This document shows positions 1 through 7,110 of a DNA stretch of 19,282 nucleotides, piece by piece; within the stretch, counting starts at the first letter, position 1, and each line of letters begins with the position of its first letter. Location: positions 1 through 19,282 of the forward strand of contig DDQV01000126.1 of the NCBI GenBank assembly GCA_002342785.1, in the 5' to 3' direction. A program made the translations under genes and the position numbers. The DNA comes from Fusobacteriaceae bacterium UBA2433 (lineage in GTDB: Bacteria; Fusobacteriota; Fusobacteriia; Fusobacteriales; Fusobacteriaceae). Under the pieces are notes generated by a model. The model did not search any database and was not told the DNA's origin. It worked only from the letters and a program-made list of their open reading frames with translations.

Positions 1-231
1 CCTGTAAGGGACCAAATAGCAATTGAATTTGAAGAGAAAACTAAAAGTTATGTAAACTATAAAAAATTAGAGAAGATGAAAACAAGGATTACAAAAGTAA
101 AAGATGGGAATGAATTAAAATTTTTAAAGGCTGATGTAGATGCCTTGGAAATATATTTAAAAGAGATGAAACAAGCTGTTAAAGATAAAGAGAAGGAATG
201 GGAGAATAAGGATAATTTAAAATTAGTATAG
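1..231 (+). CDS. C-terminal part of an unidentified charged protein (5' end outside window)
   Basis: Frame 1 is open from the first base to a TAG at 229-231 and gives the last 76 residues of a longer protein. The fragment is very rich in Lys and Glu, with few hydrophobic positions, and is probably helical or coiled-coil. I recognise no family. It is followed immediately by a Shine-Dalgarno sequence, a 25-codon ORF and the serine recombinase, all on the same strand, so it is probably part of the same mobile element (inference). The product could be a phage or conjugative-element accessory protein, but nothing in the visible part decides this. Confidence 0.6.
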   Translation, partial: PVRDQIAIEFEEKTKSYVNYKKLEKMKTRITKVKDGNELKFLKADVDALEIYLKEMKQAVKDKEKEWENKDNLKLV

Positions 232-243
232 GAGGAGATTTAC

Positions 244-321
244 ATGGTGACAGCTCAAAAAAAAGAAATTATAAAATTACTGAATAAACTAAAAATAAAA
301 CAAGACAAAAGGAAGAAATAG
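244..321 (+). CDS. 25-residue ORF just upstream of the serine recombinase
   Basis: ATG at 244 is preceded by an excellent AGGAGGAG ribosome binding site (230-237), and the ORF runs 25 codons to TAG at 319-321. The product is basic: about ten of its 25 residues are Lys or Arg. The stop lies two bases before the recombinase ATG, while the recombinase itself has only a modest AAGGAAG site. Translational coupling, in which ribosomes finishing this ORF restart on the recombinase gene, is therefore plausible. No family is recognised. It could be a leader for coupling rather than a functional protein. Confidence 0.5.
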   Translation: MVTAQKKEIIKLLNKLKIKQDKRKK

Positions 322-323
322 CT

Positions 324-1721
324 ATGAAAAAAATAATTATTTATGCTAGAGTCTCTACAGTCATGCAAGATGAAAGAGATTCCCTCGAATACCAAATTAA
401 GAAGTGTGTCTCCTACTGCGAGATGCACGACCTTGATTGCATTAAAGTGATAAAAGATGTTGAATCAGGTGGGAAAGACGATAGAAATGGTTTTTTAGAA
501 CTTAAACAAGAATTAGAGAAAAAAGAACTATATGCAATAGTAGTTTACGAAACTTCTAGAATATCAAGAATTACAAGGACCCTTATAAATTTTATCTACG
601 AATTAGATAAAAAAGAGGTTAAATTTATTTCAATATCCCAGCCAGAATTAAATACTACTAGTCATACAGGGATGTTATTCTTTCAGATCCAAGCTTCTCT
701 AGCAGAGTATGAAAGAAAACAAATTTCTACAAGGGTAAAATCAAATTTGTATCAAAGAGCCAAAGATGGGAAATGGTTAGGAGGAGTATCTCCGTTGGGT
801 TATGATGCTATAAATAAAAAATTAATAATCAATAATGTAGAAGCTGATATAGTTAGAGATATTTTTTATAGCTATATAGATAGCGGATCGTTAAATACTG
901 TTGCTAAAAAATATAAAAAACCTCTTGAGAGCATCAGATGGATTTTAAAAAATTATATATATATAGGAAAGAAAAGTTACGGGAAAAAAGAAAGAAATAT
1001 ATCTACAGGGATAACTAAAATAAAAGATACATGTGAAATATTTGAAGGAGAGCATGAAGCTATTATAGATGATGATACCTTCAATGAAGCTAAAAGATTA
1101 ATGGAGTTTAATAGAACAAAGGTCTTAAATACAAGGGGGTCCAGAGTTAAACTTTTTACGTCCCTCTTACACTGTGAATGTGGCGGCAAATATCATTCAA
1201 CTACTTCAAAATCAGGGAATGGAAATACTTACTTCTATTACAGATGTACATATTGCAAGAAAAAATTTAATGCTGACTTCCTGGAAGAAAACATATTAAA
1301 TGTAATTATTAATTTTTCTGAATTATCAGAACTCAACGAATTCAAAGATAATTTGCTAGACTCATATATAGAGAAAGATAACTATTTAAAAAGAAAATTG
1401 TCTTCATTGCAAAACTCAAAAAATAAGTTAATAAAAATATATACAAATGATATTATTACTGAAGAAGAATTTAATTCAAATATAAAAGAAATAAAGGAGA
1501 ATATCGGCAGAACTTTGGAAGAAATAAAGGCAAATAAAGAACTTATAGATAACGCAAATAATAAACAAACAAAAGTTGATAATGTTAAGTTGTTTAAGGA
1601 AATAATGAGAAATTTAGATGTAGAGGACAGAGAAGAGGCTAAGAAAATTTTTAGATTAATGATAGATAAAATTATAATAAATAAAGAGAATATAGAGAAA
1701 TCTATAATTTATTTATTATAG
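324..1721 (+). CDS. Large serine recombinase / site-specific integrase
   Basis: This 465-residue protein belongs to the large serine recombinases that integrate and excise phages and other elements. It opens with the resolvase catalytic motif YARVS, where Ser11 is the expected nucleophile. The arginine-rich ETSRISRI segment of the catalytic domain follows near residue 75, and the domain ends around residue 150. The recombinase (DNA-binding) domain comes next. A zinc ribbon is visible as C284-x-C286 and C308-x-x-C311, followed by a Lys/Glu-rich coiled coil at about 340-420, as in integrases of this class. The length is normal and no frameshift is seen. It is the last gene of its group and is closed by a strong terminator at 1780-1814, so it probably marks one end of an integrated element. 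The catalytic class is certain; which element it serves is not. Confidence 0.93.
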   Translation: MKKIIIYARVSTVMQDERDSLEYQIKKCVSYCEMHDLDCIKVIKDVESGGKDDRNGFLELKQELEKKELYAIVVYETSRISRITRTLINFIYELDKKEVKFISISQPELNTTSHTGMLFFQIQASLAEYERKQISTRVKSNLYQRAKDGKWLGGVSPLGYDAINKKLIINNVEADIVRDIFYSYIDSGSLNTVAKKYKKPLESIRWILKNYIYIGKKSYGKKERNISTGITKIKDTCEIFEGEHEAIIDDDTFNEAKRLMEFNRTKVLNTRGSRVKLFTSLLHCECGGKYHSTTSKSGNGNTYFYYRCTYCKKKFNADFLEENILNVIINFSELSELNEFKDNLLDSYIEKDNYLKRKLSSLQNSKNKLIKIYTNDIITEEEFNSNIKEIKENIGRTLEEIKANKELIDNANNKQTKVDNVKLFKEIMRNLDVEDREEAKKIFRLMIDKIIINKENIEKSIIYLL

Positions 1722-1729
1722 TGCTTACT

Positions 1730-1765
1730 ATATATAACCTACTCTGATGCACCATATATTACCTA
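1730..1765. repeat. Imperfect 12-bp direct repeat next to the recombinase stop
   Basis: ATATATAACCTA at 1730-1741 and ATATATTACCTA at 1754-1765 match at 11 of 12 positions, and their starts are 24 bp apart. They begin 9 bp after the recombinase stop codon. They could be protein-binding half sites at an attachment site, but AT-rich DNA gives such matches by chance. Confidence 0.35.
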
Positions 1766-1779
1766 TAAAAATAATATAC

Positions 1780-1820
1780 AAAGCTTCTAAAATCATCATT
1801 TTTTTAGAAGCTTTATTTTA
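1780..1820 (+). terminator. Rho-independent terminator after the recombinase
   Basis: A 13-bp perfect stem (1780-1792 with 1802-1814, AAAGCTTCTAAAA pairing with TTTTAGAAGCTTT) has a 9-nt loop and is followed by ATTTTATTTTTT. It ends recombinase transcription and separates it from the next gene. Confidence 0.85.
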
Positions 1821-1876
1821 TTTTTTGTGAAAATATTTTTCTATTTTATTTTTTCACATCAAAACATCTTTAAACA

Positions 1877-1905
1877 TTGTAAAAGCTTATATTCCATAGT
1901 ATAAT
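1877..1905 (+). promoter_or_regulatory. Sigma-70-type promoter for the 143-residue gene
   Basis: The -35 box TTGTAA (1877-1882) and the perfect -10 box TATAAT (1900-1905) are separated by exactly 17 bp. Transcription should start near 1912, giving a leader of roughly 110 nt before the ATG at 2023. Confidence 0.7.
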
Positions 1906-2022
1906 TTAGTCATAAATCAAATCAACTAATAGTAAATAATTTAAAAATTTCAATAATATATTTTAATTAAATTTTTAAATATAAATGTTAAAAGAAACTA
2001 TTTAAATTTAAAAGGAGGGAAA

Positions 2023-2454
2023 ATGTATAAAATAAGTACAACTGCGTTAAACGATTTAACTAGATTTTGTTATAGTATTAAACTTGATAAAAAGAATCCA
2101 TCAAAGGAAATTATCGAAAAAATAATAAATAAATTTGAACCTATCTCAAATCTTAATTTTGAAAATCTTGATATTAAAACCTTAGAACAAAAATTTGAGT
2201 TTACATATATAGAATTCTCAAGAGAAGATGATGCATATAGGCATAAAACTTTAGGAATTTCTATTATAGTTTCACTTTCTAATAATTACTCTGAACAACT
2301 TATTTATACTCTATTAGATTTTGTTATTAGTTCGATGAATGATATTAGTTATACTCAAATTTTAAAGCTTATATTTAAAACAATTTTCCCTGATTTTAAA
2401 AATGATATTAATAGAATAATTGATAATTTTATAAAAAATTATAATAAAATTTGA
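2023..2454 (+). CDS. Hypothetical protein, 143 residues
   Basis: I do not recognise this protein. The start is supported by an AAGGAGGG site three bases before the ATG and by a 17-bp-spaced promoter upstream, so it is very likely a real gene. The product is soluble in appearance, with no signal peptide or transmembrane helix. Its N-terminal half is charged and its C-terminal half is Ile/Phe-rich and probably helical (residues about 90-140). The gene sits alone between the serine recombinase and dnaN and has no clear partner. It could be chromosomal or the last cargo gene of a mobile element. Its extreme AT content and lack of recognisable motifs make a recently acquired or fast-evolving gene plausible. 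Confidence 0.75.
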   Translation: MYKISTTALNDLTRFCYSIKLDKKNPSKEIIEKIINKFEPISNLNFENLDIKTLEQKFEFTYIEFSREDDAYRHKTLGISIIVSLSNNYSEQLIYTLLDFVISSMNDISYTQILKLIFKTIFPDFKNDINRIIDNFIKNYNKI

Positions 2455-2638
2455 ATATCTAACTATCAAATAAAAAAATTATCAATAAATATAATAATAT
2501 TCCCCCACTTTTAAAAGTTTTATTAATGAATTTTTTTTAACAATCTATTAATATAATAATTTGTTTTAAAAAAATAAATTAATCCATAAATATAATTATT
2601 TTATCATAAGTTATAAAAAATAAGTATTTTTCTTATAC

Positions 2639-2667
2639 TTGTTATTATATAGAAGATATAGTATAAT
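2639..2667 (+). promoter_or_regulatory. Sigma-70-type promoter for the dnaN operon
   Basis: The -35 box TTGTTA (2639-2644) and -10 box TATAAT (2662-2667) have ideal 17-bp spacing. The start would be near 2674, about 20 nt before the dnaN ATG, so the mRNA leader is very short. Confidence 0.8.
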
Positions 2668-2694
2668 TTTTATAAAAGGGTTTTGGAGGCAAAA

Positions 2695-3786
2695 ATGAAA
2701 ATTATAATCAATAGAAATGAATTGATACATAACCTAAGTGACCTATCTTTAGTCATTAAGGATAATTCTATAAGACCTGTAATATCAGGAGCTAAATTAG
2801 AGGTAAAAGAAGAAAAAATTAGATTTACCGGAACAACCATGGAAACTACTATAAAATCATATTTGGATGGTGAAATTCTAGAAGAAGGAATTGTTGTATT
2901 TAAAATTGGACTAGTTTTAGAGTATATAAAATTATTAGAACAAGATACTATAGAAATTCGTACCGCTGAAAATAAATTATTTATCCATAATGCTGAATTT
3001 TCTGTTTTGGATAATGATGAATATCCAAAATTAAATATACTAGGAGGAAATTTACTTTTAAATATTAAAGCAGACACTTTAATGAAAGCTTTTGATAAAG
3101 TGATGTTTTCCTCTTCTATAACTCCTGAAAATTTAGCTATTAATACTATTAGAATAAATTTAGAAGATAACAAAATTTATTTAATTACTACAGATTCGTA
3201 TAGACTTACTCATTATTTTCTAGAAAATAAAACTCAATTTAATAAAGAAATATCTATCCCTTTAGAAGGAGCCATTATTTTAAGCAAGCTTTTTAGAGGT
3301 AGTAAAGAGACTTTAAATTTCTTTATCGATGGTAGCCAACTAAGAGTAAAAACTGAAAAATTAATTTTTTCTATTCGGTTAGTAGATTTAGAATTCCCTA
3401 ATTATAATGCAATTTTAAATAGTATGAATTTCACTAAAACTATTGAAATGAATTTAAAAGATTTTAAATCCTCTTTAAAAAAAGTTCTTACTATTGCTAA
3501 GAGAAATCAAGAAACAAAAAATGGAGCATATTTCGACTTTAACGGAAATAAATTAAAAATATCCGTCTCTTCTGGAAATGCTAAAACTATGCAAAAATTA
3601 GAAACAATCAAAGAAGGTGATAATTTCAAAGCTTCATTAAATGTAAAATTTATAGAAGATTTTTTAAATCATATAGAAAAAAATATAATTATAAAAGCTA
3701 CTAATGCTAGTTCTATGTTTATTTTTAAAGAAATGGATAATGATAACTATACTTATATCTTAATGCCATTAGCCCTTAGAGATTAG
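2695..3786 (+). CDS. dnaN: DNA polymerase III subunit beta (sliding clamp)
   Basis: The protein is the ring-shaped processivity clamp that tethers the replicative polymerase and repair proteins to DNA. From the ATG at 2695 it has 363 residues, the usual length for this family. The three-domain clamp pattern is visible: an N-terminal stretch resembling MKIIINRNEL, a TTDSYRL segment in the middle domain, and the C-terminal YILMPLALRD, equivalent to the usual Y-x-MPMRL clamp end. The frame extends upstream to a TTG at 2683, but that TTG lies inside the GGAGG ribosome binding site, so the ATG at 2695 is the right start. The gene has its own strong promoter and heads an operon with a 48-codon ORF and pepD. 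The usual neighbours dnaA and recF are not present here. Confidence 0.93.
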   Translation: MKIIINRNELIHNLSDLSLVIKDNSIRPVISGAKLEVKEEKIRFTGTTMETTIKSYLDGEILEEGIVVFKIGLVLEYIKLLEQDTIEIRTAENKLFIHNAEFSVLDNDEYPKLNILGGNLLLNIKADTLMKAFDKVMFSSSITPENLAINTIRINLEDNKIYLITTDSYRLTHYFLENKTQFNKEISIPLEGAIILSKLFRGSKETLNFFIDGSQLRVKTEKLIFSIRLVDLEFPNYNAILNSMNFTKTIEMNLKDFKSSLKKVLTIAKRNQETKNGAYFDFNGNKLKISVSSGNAKTMQKLETIKEGDNFKASLNVKFIEDFLNHIEKNIIIKATNASSMFIFKEMDNDNYTYILMPLALRD

Positions 3787-3794
3787 GAGGAGAT

Positions 3795-3941
3795 ATGGAT
3801 TTTTATAAAAAAATGTTAATTAAAATTCTAAAAAACTCTATGACTGGTTGCGAATCTAACGTCTTAAAGATTTTAGAATCAGGACATGATCTTAATATTG
3901 AAGATAAAAAAGAATTAGAGGAATTAATCGATAACTTATAA
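3795..3941 (+). CDS. 48-residue hypothetical protein between dnaN and pepD
   Basis: This short gene has an excellent AGGAGGAG site that overlaps the dnaN stop codon (TAG at 3784-3786). Its ATG lies eight bases after that stop, so it should be translated from the dnaN transcript. The product has 48 residues and no membrane segment. A basic N-terminal part (residues 1-13) is followed by an acidic helical C-terminal part rich in Glu, Asp and Leu (about 35-48). There is one Cys (residue 19). I do not recognise a family and see no obvious Q-x-x-L-F clamp-binding motif. The strong ribosome site and clean packing between two genes argue that it is real; no function is assigned. Confidence 0.7.
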   Translation: MDFYKKMLIKILKNSMTGCESNVLKILESGHDLNIEDKKELEELIDNL

Positions 3942-3978
3942 TAGATAATATTAATTTAATATACAGGAGGTTACAAAT

Positions 3979-5442
3979 ATGCAAATTTTATCAAATTTAA
4001 AGCCTGAAAAAGTCTTCAATTTTTTTGAAGAAATTAGTTCGATTCCTAGAGGATCAAAAGATGAGCAACAAATAAGTGATTACCTATTAAATTTTGGGAA
4101 ATCTAGAGGTCTAGAAACTATTCAAGATGAAGCACTAAATATAATAATAAAAAAAGATGCTACTCCAGGATATGAATCAATTTCACCTATAATTATTCAA
4201 GGACATATGGATATGGTTTGGGAAAAAAATCTAGATACTGAGTTTGATTTTAAAAAAGAAGGATTAAACCTCTTAGTCGATAAAGATTTTATAAAAGCTA
4301 AAGGAACTACATTAGGAGCAGATAACGGCATAGCTGTCGCATTTGCATTAACCATTCTTGATTCAAGTGATATTCCTCATCCAAAATTGGAAGTACTAAT
4401 TACTTCTGACGAAGAAACAGGAATGTCAGGAGCTATGGCTTTAGATGGTAATCTATTAAAAGGTAAATATTTATTTAATATTGATACAGAAGAAGAAGGA
4501 GAAATATATGTTAGTTGTTCTGGTGGTAATAGAACTACTTTTACAATTCCAGTAACATATACGACTCCTATATTTGATTCTTTCTATAATATTAGTATTA
4601 GAGGTTTGTTTGGTGGTCATTCAGGAATGGAAATTCAACTACAACGAGGAAACTCAAATAAAATTATGGGTAGAATATTAAAAGCTATATCCGATGAATT
4701 AATTATTAACCTAGTAAAAATAAATGGAGGATCAAAAACTAATGCTATTCCTCGTGAAGGAGACGCATTAATTTCAATAGCTAAAAAAGATATAAATCTT
4801 TTAAATAAAATTGTAACTAATGTAACTAAAGATATTGTAGAAGAATTAAGAGTTTCAGATGCAGGTGTAAAAATTATTCTTACAGAAATAGAAAAAACAA
4901 AAATTTCTAAAGTAATGGACTCAGACACAACTCACAGAGTTATTAATACTTTATTTTTATATCCAAATGGTGTACAAAGGATGAGTTTAGACATTGAAGG
5001 ATTAGTTGAAACTTCCCTCAACTTAGGAGTTCTTACTACGGAAGATACAAGTGTTGTTCTACAATCAGCTATTAGAAGTTCTGTAGATGCTTCAAAAGCT
5101 TTATTAACTAAAAAAATTGCAACACTTGCAACACTTACAGGATGTAGCTTCAAACAAGGTGCTTCTTATCCAGCTTGGAAATTTAATCCTACTTCAAAAT
5201 TACAAGCTATGGCATTAGAAGTCCACGAAAAATCAACTGGTAAAAAAGCTGGAATTAAAGCTATACATGCAGGCTTAGAGTGTGGATTATTAAGTGAAAA
5301 ATTACCAGATTGTGACATGATTTCTTTTGGACCTAATATGTTTGATGTTCATACTCCTGAAGAAAAATTATCTATATCTTCAGTCCAAAATGTATGGAAA
5401 TATCTATTAGATTTATTAAAATCGTCAAAAGATTATTTATAA
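3979..5442 (+). CDS. pepD: Cytosolic Xaa-His dipeptidase (aminoacyl-histidine dipeptidase), M20 family
   Basis: This is a 487-residue metallodipeptidase of the PepD (M20C) group, close to the roughly 485 residues of E. coli PepD. It cleaves dipeptides such as Xaa-His in the cytoplasm, recycling amino acids. Metal-site motifs are in the expected order: HMDMV with His76 and Asp78, GADNGI with Asp115, DEETGM with Glu145 and Glu146 (general base and ligand), and an NIDTEE segment with Asp169. Near the C-terminus HAGLECG and DVHTPEE supply the remaining conserved histidines. No signal peptide is seen. An AGGAGG site eight bases before the ATG sets the start. It lies 37 bp after the 48-codon ORF with no terminator between, so it is probably in the dnaN operon. 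Confidence 0.92.
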   Translation: MQILSNLKPEKVFNFFEEISSIPRGSKDEQQISDYLLNFGKSRGLETIQDEALNIIIKKDATPGYESISPIIIQGHMDMVWEKNLDTEFDFKKEGLNLLVDKDFIKAKGTTLGADNGIAVAFALTILDSSDIPHPKLEVLITSDEETGMSGAMALDGNLLKGKYLFNIDTEEEGEIYVSCSGGNRTTFTIPVTYTTPIFDSFYNISIRGLFGGHSGMEIQLQRGNSNKIMGRILKAISDELIINLVKINGGSKTNAIPREGDALISIAKKDINLLNKIVTNVTKDIVEELRVSDAGVKIILTEIEKTKISKVMDSDTTHRVINTLFLYPNGVQRMSLDIEGLVETSLNLGVLTTEDTSVVLQSAIRSSVDASKALLTKKIATLATLTGCSFKQGASYPAWKFNPTSKLQAMALEVHEKSTGKKAGIKAIHAGLECGLLSEKLPDCDMISFGPNMFDVHTPEEKLSISSVQNVWKYLLDLLKSSKDYL

Positions 5443-5488
5443 AAAATAAGTTAAATACAATAAAAAAAGGTATGATTAAAATATTAAT

Positions 5489-5527
5489 AAAAGATGATTT
5501 CTGTATTATGCAAGAATCATCTTTTTT
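5489..5527 (+). terminator. Terminator of the dnaN-pepD operon
   Basis: An 11-bp perfect stem (5489-5499 with 5515-5525, AAAAGATGATT pairing with AATCATCTTTT) has a 15-nt loop and runs into six T residues on the + strand. It lies 46 bp after the pepD stop. Confidence 0.82.
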
Positions 5528-5706
5528 AAATATCTAATCTATACCTCTAAATGTTTAATTTTTTTTGCTTTTGATAGTTATTTTAAAGAAATTCTCTAAA
5601 ATATATTTTTTTAGTATCTATTAAACCTAATAGACATTATCTTCAAATTTTTGTTTTCAACGTTTAAAAAAAAATTTGATTCACACTTTTACAAAAAAAT
5701 TGTATT

Positions 5707-5754
5707 AAAAAACCATGAAACTAAACTTTTTTTTCAAGAATCTAGTTCATGGTT
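5707..5754 (-). terminator. Terminator of the purine operon
   Basis: Read on the minus strand, AACCATGAA pairs with TTCATGGTT (5746-5754 with 5711-5719). The stem extends by three more pairs past a bulged A, and TTTTTT follows. It lies 42 bp beyond the purD stop. Confidence 0.8.
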
Positions 5755-5796
5755 ATAATTTATTTAAAAAATCCATTTTTTCATTATTTAAAATAA

Positions 5797-7053
5797 TTAA
5801 ATATTATATAATTTCCCAATATCTCTTCTATAAAATAACCCTTCAAAATTTATTTTATCTATAGAATTATATGCTTTTTTACACGCAGTCTCTAAATTTT
5901 TTTCTAAACTTACTATATTTATTACACGTCCGCCACTAGTCAAAAGTTTTTCTTTTTCTAATTTAGCCCCAGCAATAAATACTAAATCATTTACACCTGA
6001 AATTCCTGTTATCTCATATCCCTTATTATAACTTTCTGGATATCCTCCAGAAACTCCTACAACACAACAAGCTGAAGAATTCTTCCAACTCATTTTCACT
6101 TTATCTAAATCTCCATCTATACACATCTCTAAAATTTCTAAAAAGTCATTTTCCATCAGTGGAAGTACTGCTTGAGTTTCGGGATCTCCAAGTCTCATAT
6201 TATATTCTAATGAATATATTCCTTTTTCTGTTATCATAAGCCCAAAGAAAATAACTCCATTAAACTTCATTTTTTCTGATTTTAATCCTTCTAAAGTTGG
6301 AACCATAATATCATCTATAAAATCTTTCATTATATCAGATGTTACATATGGATTTGGAGCTATTACCCCCATTCCACCTGTATTTAATCCCGTTTCACCT
6401 TCACCTATTTTTTTATGATCCTTAGCAGAGATAAATGGTATAATAGTCTCTCCATCAGTAATTGAAAGAATAGAAGCTTCTGCACCTATTAAAAATTCCT
6501 CTATTACTATTCTAGCACTAGTTTGTTTAAATTTATTATCTAATAACATCTCTTTTACTGCTTCTAATGCTTCTTCTTTGTTTTGAGCTATGATTACACC
6601 TTTTCCTGCAGCTAAACCACTAGCTTTAATTACAGTAGGATATTCTATTGTATCCAAATATTTTATCGCATTATCATAATCACTAAATATTTCATATGCT
6701 GCCGTTTTTACTCCATACTTTTTCATAAAATTTTTAGAATATGCCTTACTGCCTTCTAAAATCGCAGATTTTTTATTGGGACCAAATATAGTTAATCCTC
6801 TTTCTTCAAATTTATCTACTATTCCTTCTACTAATAATTCCTCAGATCCTACCATAGTAAGTCCTATTTTATTATTTTCTGCAAATTCTACCATTTCTTC
6901 AATATTAAATAATTCTATATTTTCACAAATATCTAGTAATTCTGTACCAGCATTTCCAGGAGCTACATATATTTTTTCTACCTTGCTATTTTGAGCAAAT
7001 TTCCATGCAATAGCATGCTCTCGACCGCCACTTCCTATAATCAAAATTTTCAT
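5797..7053 (-). CDS. purD: Phosphoribosylamine-glycine ligase (GAR synthetase)
   Basis: PurD joins glycine to phosphoribosylamine with ATP, the second step of purine synthesis. At 418 residues it has the normal single-function length. The N-terminal Rossmann-like motif GSGGREHAIAW is at residues 7-17. ATP-grasp features follow: AAGKGVIIA, EEFLIGAEASI, NTGGMGVIAP and the metal-binding NMRLGDPETQ. A GGGAG site precedes the ATG by a normal distance. It is the last gene of the purine cluster, 57 bp after purH, and is followed by the operon terminator. Confidence 0.96.
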   Translation of the reverse strand: MKILIIGSGGREHAIAWKFAQNSKVEKIYVAPGNAGTELLDICENIELFNIEEMVEFAENNKIGLTMVGSEELLVEGIVDKFEERGLTIFGPNKKSAILEGSKAYSKNFMKKYGVKTAAYEIFSDYDNAIKYLDTIEYPTVIKASGLAAGKGVIIAQNKEEALEAVKEMLLDNKFKQTSARIVIEEFLIGAEASILSITDGETIIPFISAKDHKKIGEGETGLNTGGMGVIAPNPYVTSDIMKDFIDDIMVPTLEGLKSEKMKFNGVIFFGLMITEKGIYSLEYNMRLGDPETQAVLPLMENDFLEILEMCIDGDLDKVKMSWKNSSACCVVGVSGGYPESYNKGYEITGISGVNDLVFIAGAKLEKEKLLTSGGRVINIVSLEKNLETACKKAYNSIDKINFEGLFYRRDIGKLYNI

Positions 7054-7110
7054 AATTTACTCCCTTTATTTTTAATATTTTTTTCTTATTAGAGATAACG
7101 TTAAAAAAAT

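Larger units (their letters stand above)
1722..2022. other. Intergenic region between recombinase and hypothetical gene; possible element-chromosome junction
   Basis: These 301 bases hold no gene I can support. They contain an imperfect direct repeat (1730-1741 and 1754-1765), the recombinase terminator and a sigma-70-type promoter. Base composition becomes markedly more AT-rich after the recombinase. If the recombinase is the terminal gene of an integrated element, the attachment-site junction should lie here. The other end of the element is outside the window, so the junction cannot be placed. Confidence 0.4.
5443..5796. other. Convergent intergenic region with two terminators
   Basis: pepD (+) and purD (-) converge on these 354 bases. 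I see one terminator for each direction. The stretch from about 5530 to 5705 between them has no ORF with a ribosome site and no clear RNA gene. A weak AT-only hairpin at 5644-5678 has no T-tract after it. Confidence 0.6.

Noticed and set aside
2530..2580. Long T-run and A-run arms near 2530-2575 as a terminator for the 143-residue gene.
   Set aside because: The pairing is almost only A-T with an internal bulge, so a specific hairpin cannot be supported.
2670..3173. 167-codon antisense frame over dnaN.
   Set aside because: It is the complement of a clear sliding clamp gene and has no start signals.
5644..5678. AT-only hairpin (CAAATTTTT with AAAAATTTG) in the pepD-purD intergenic region.
   Set aside because: The arms are homopolymeric, no T-tract follows on either strand, and each operon already has a better terminator.
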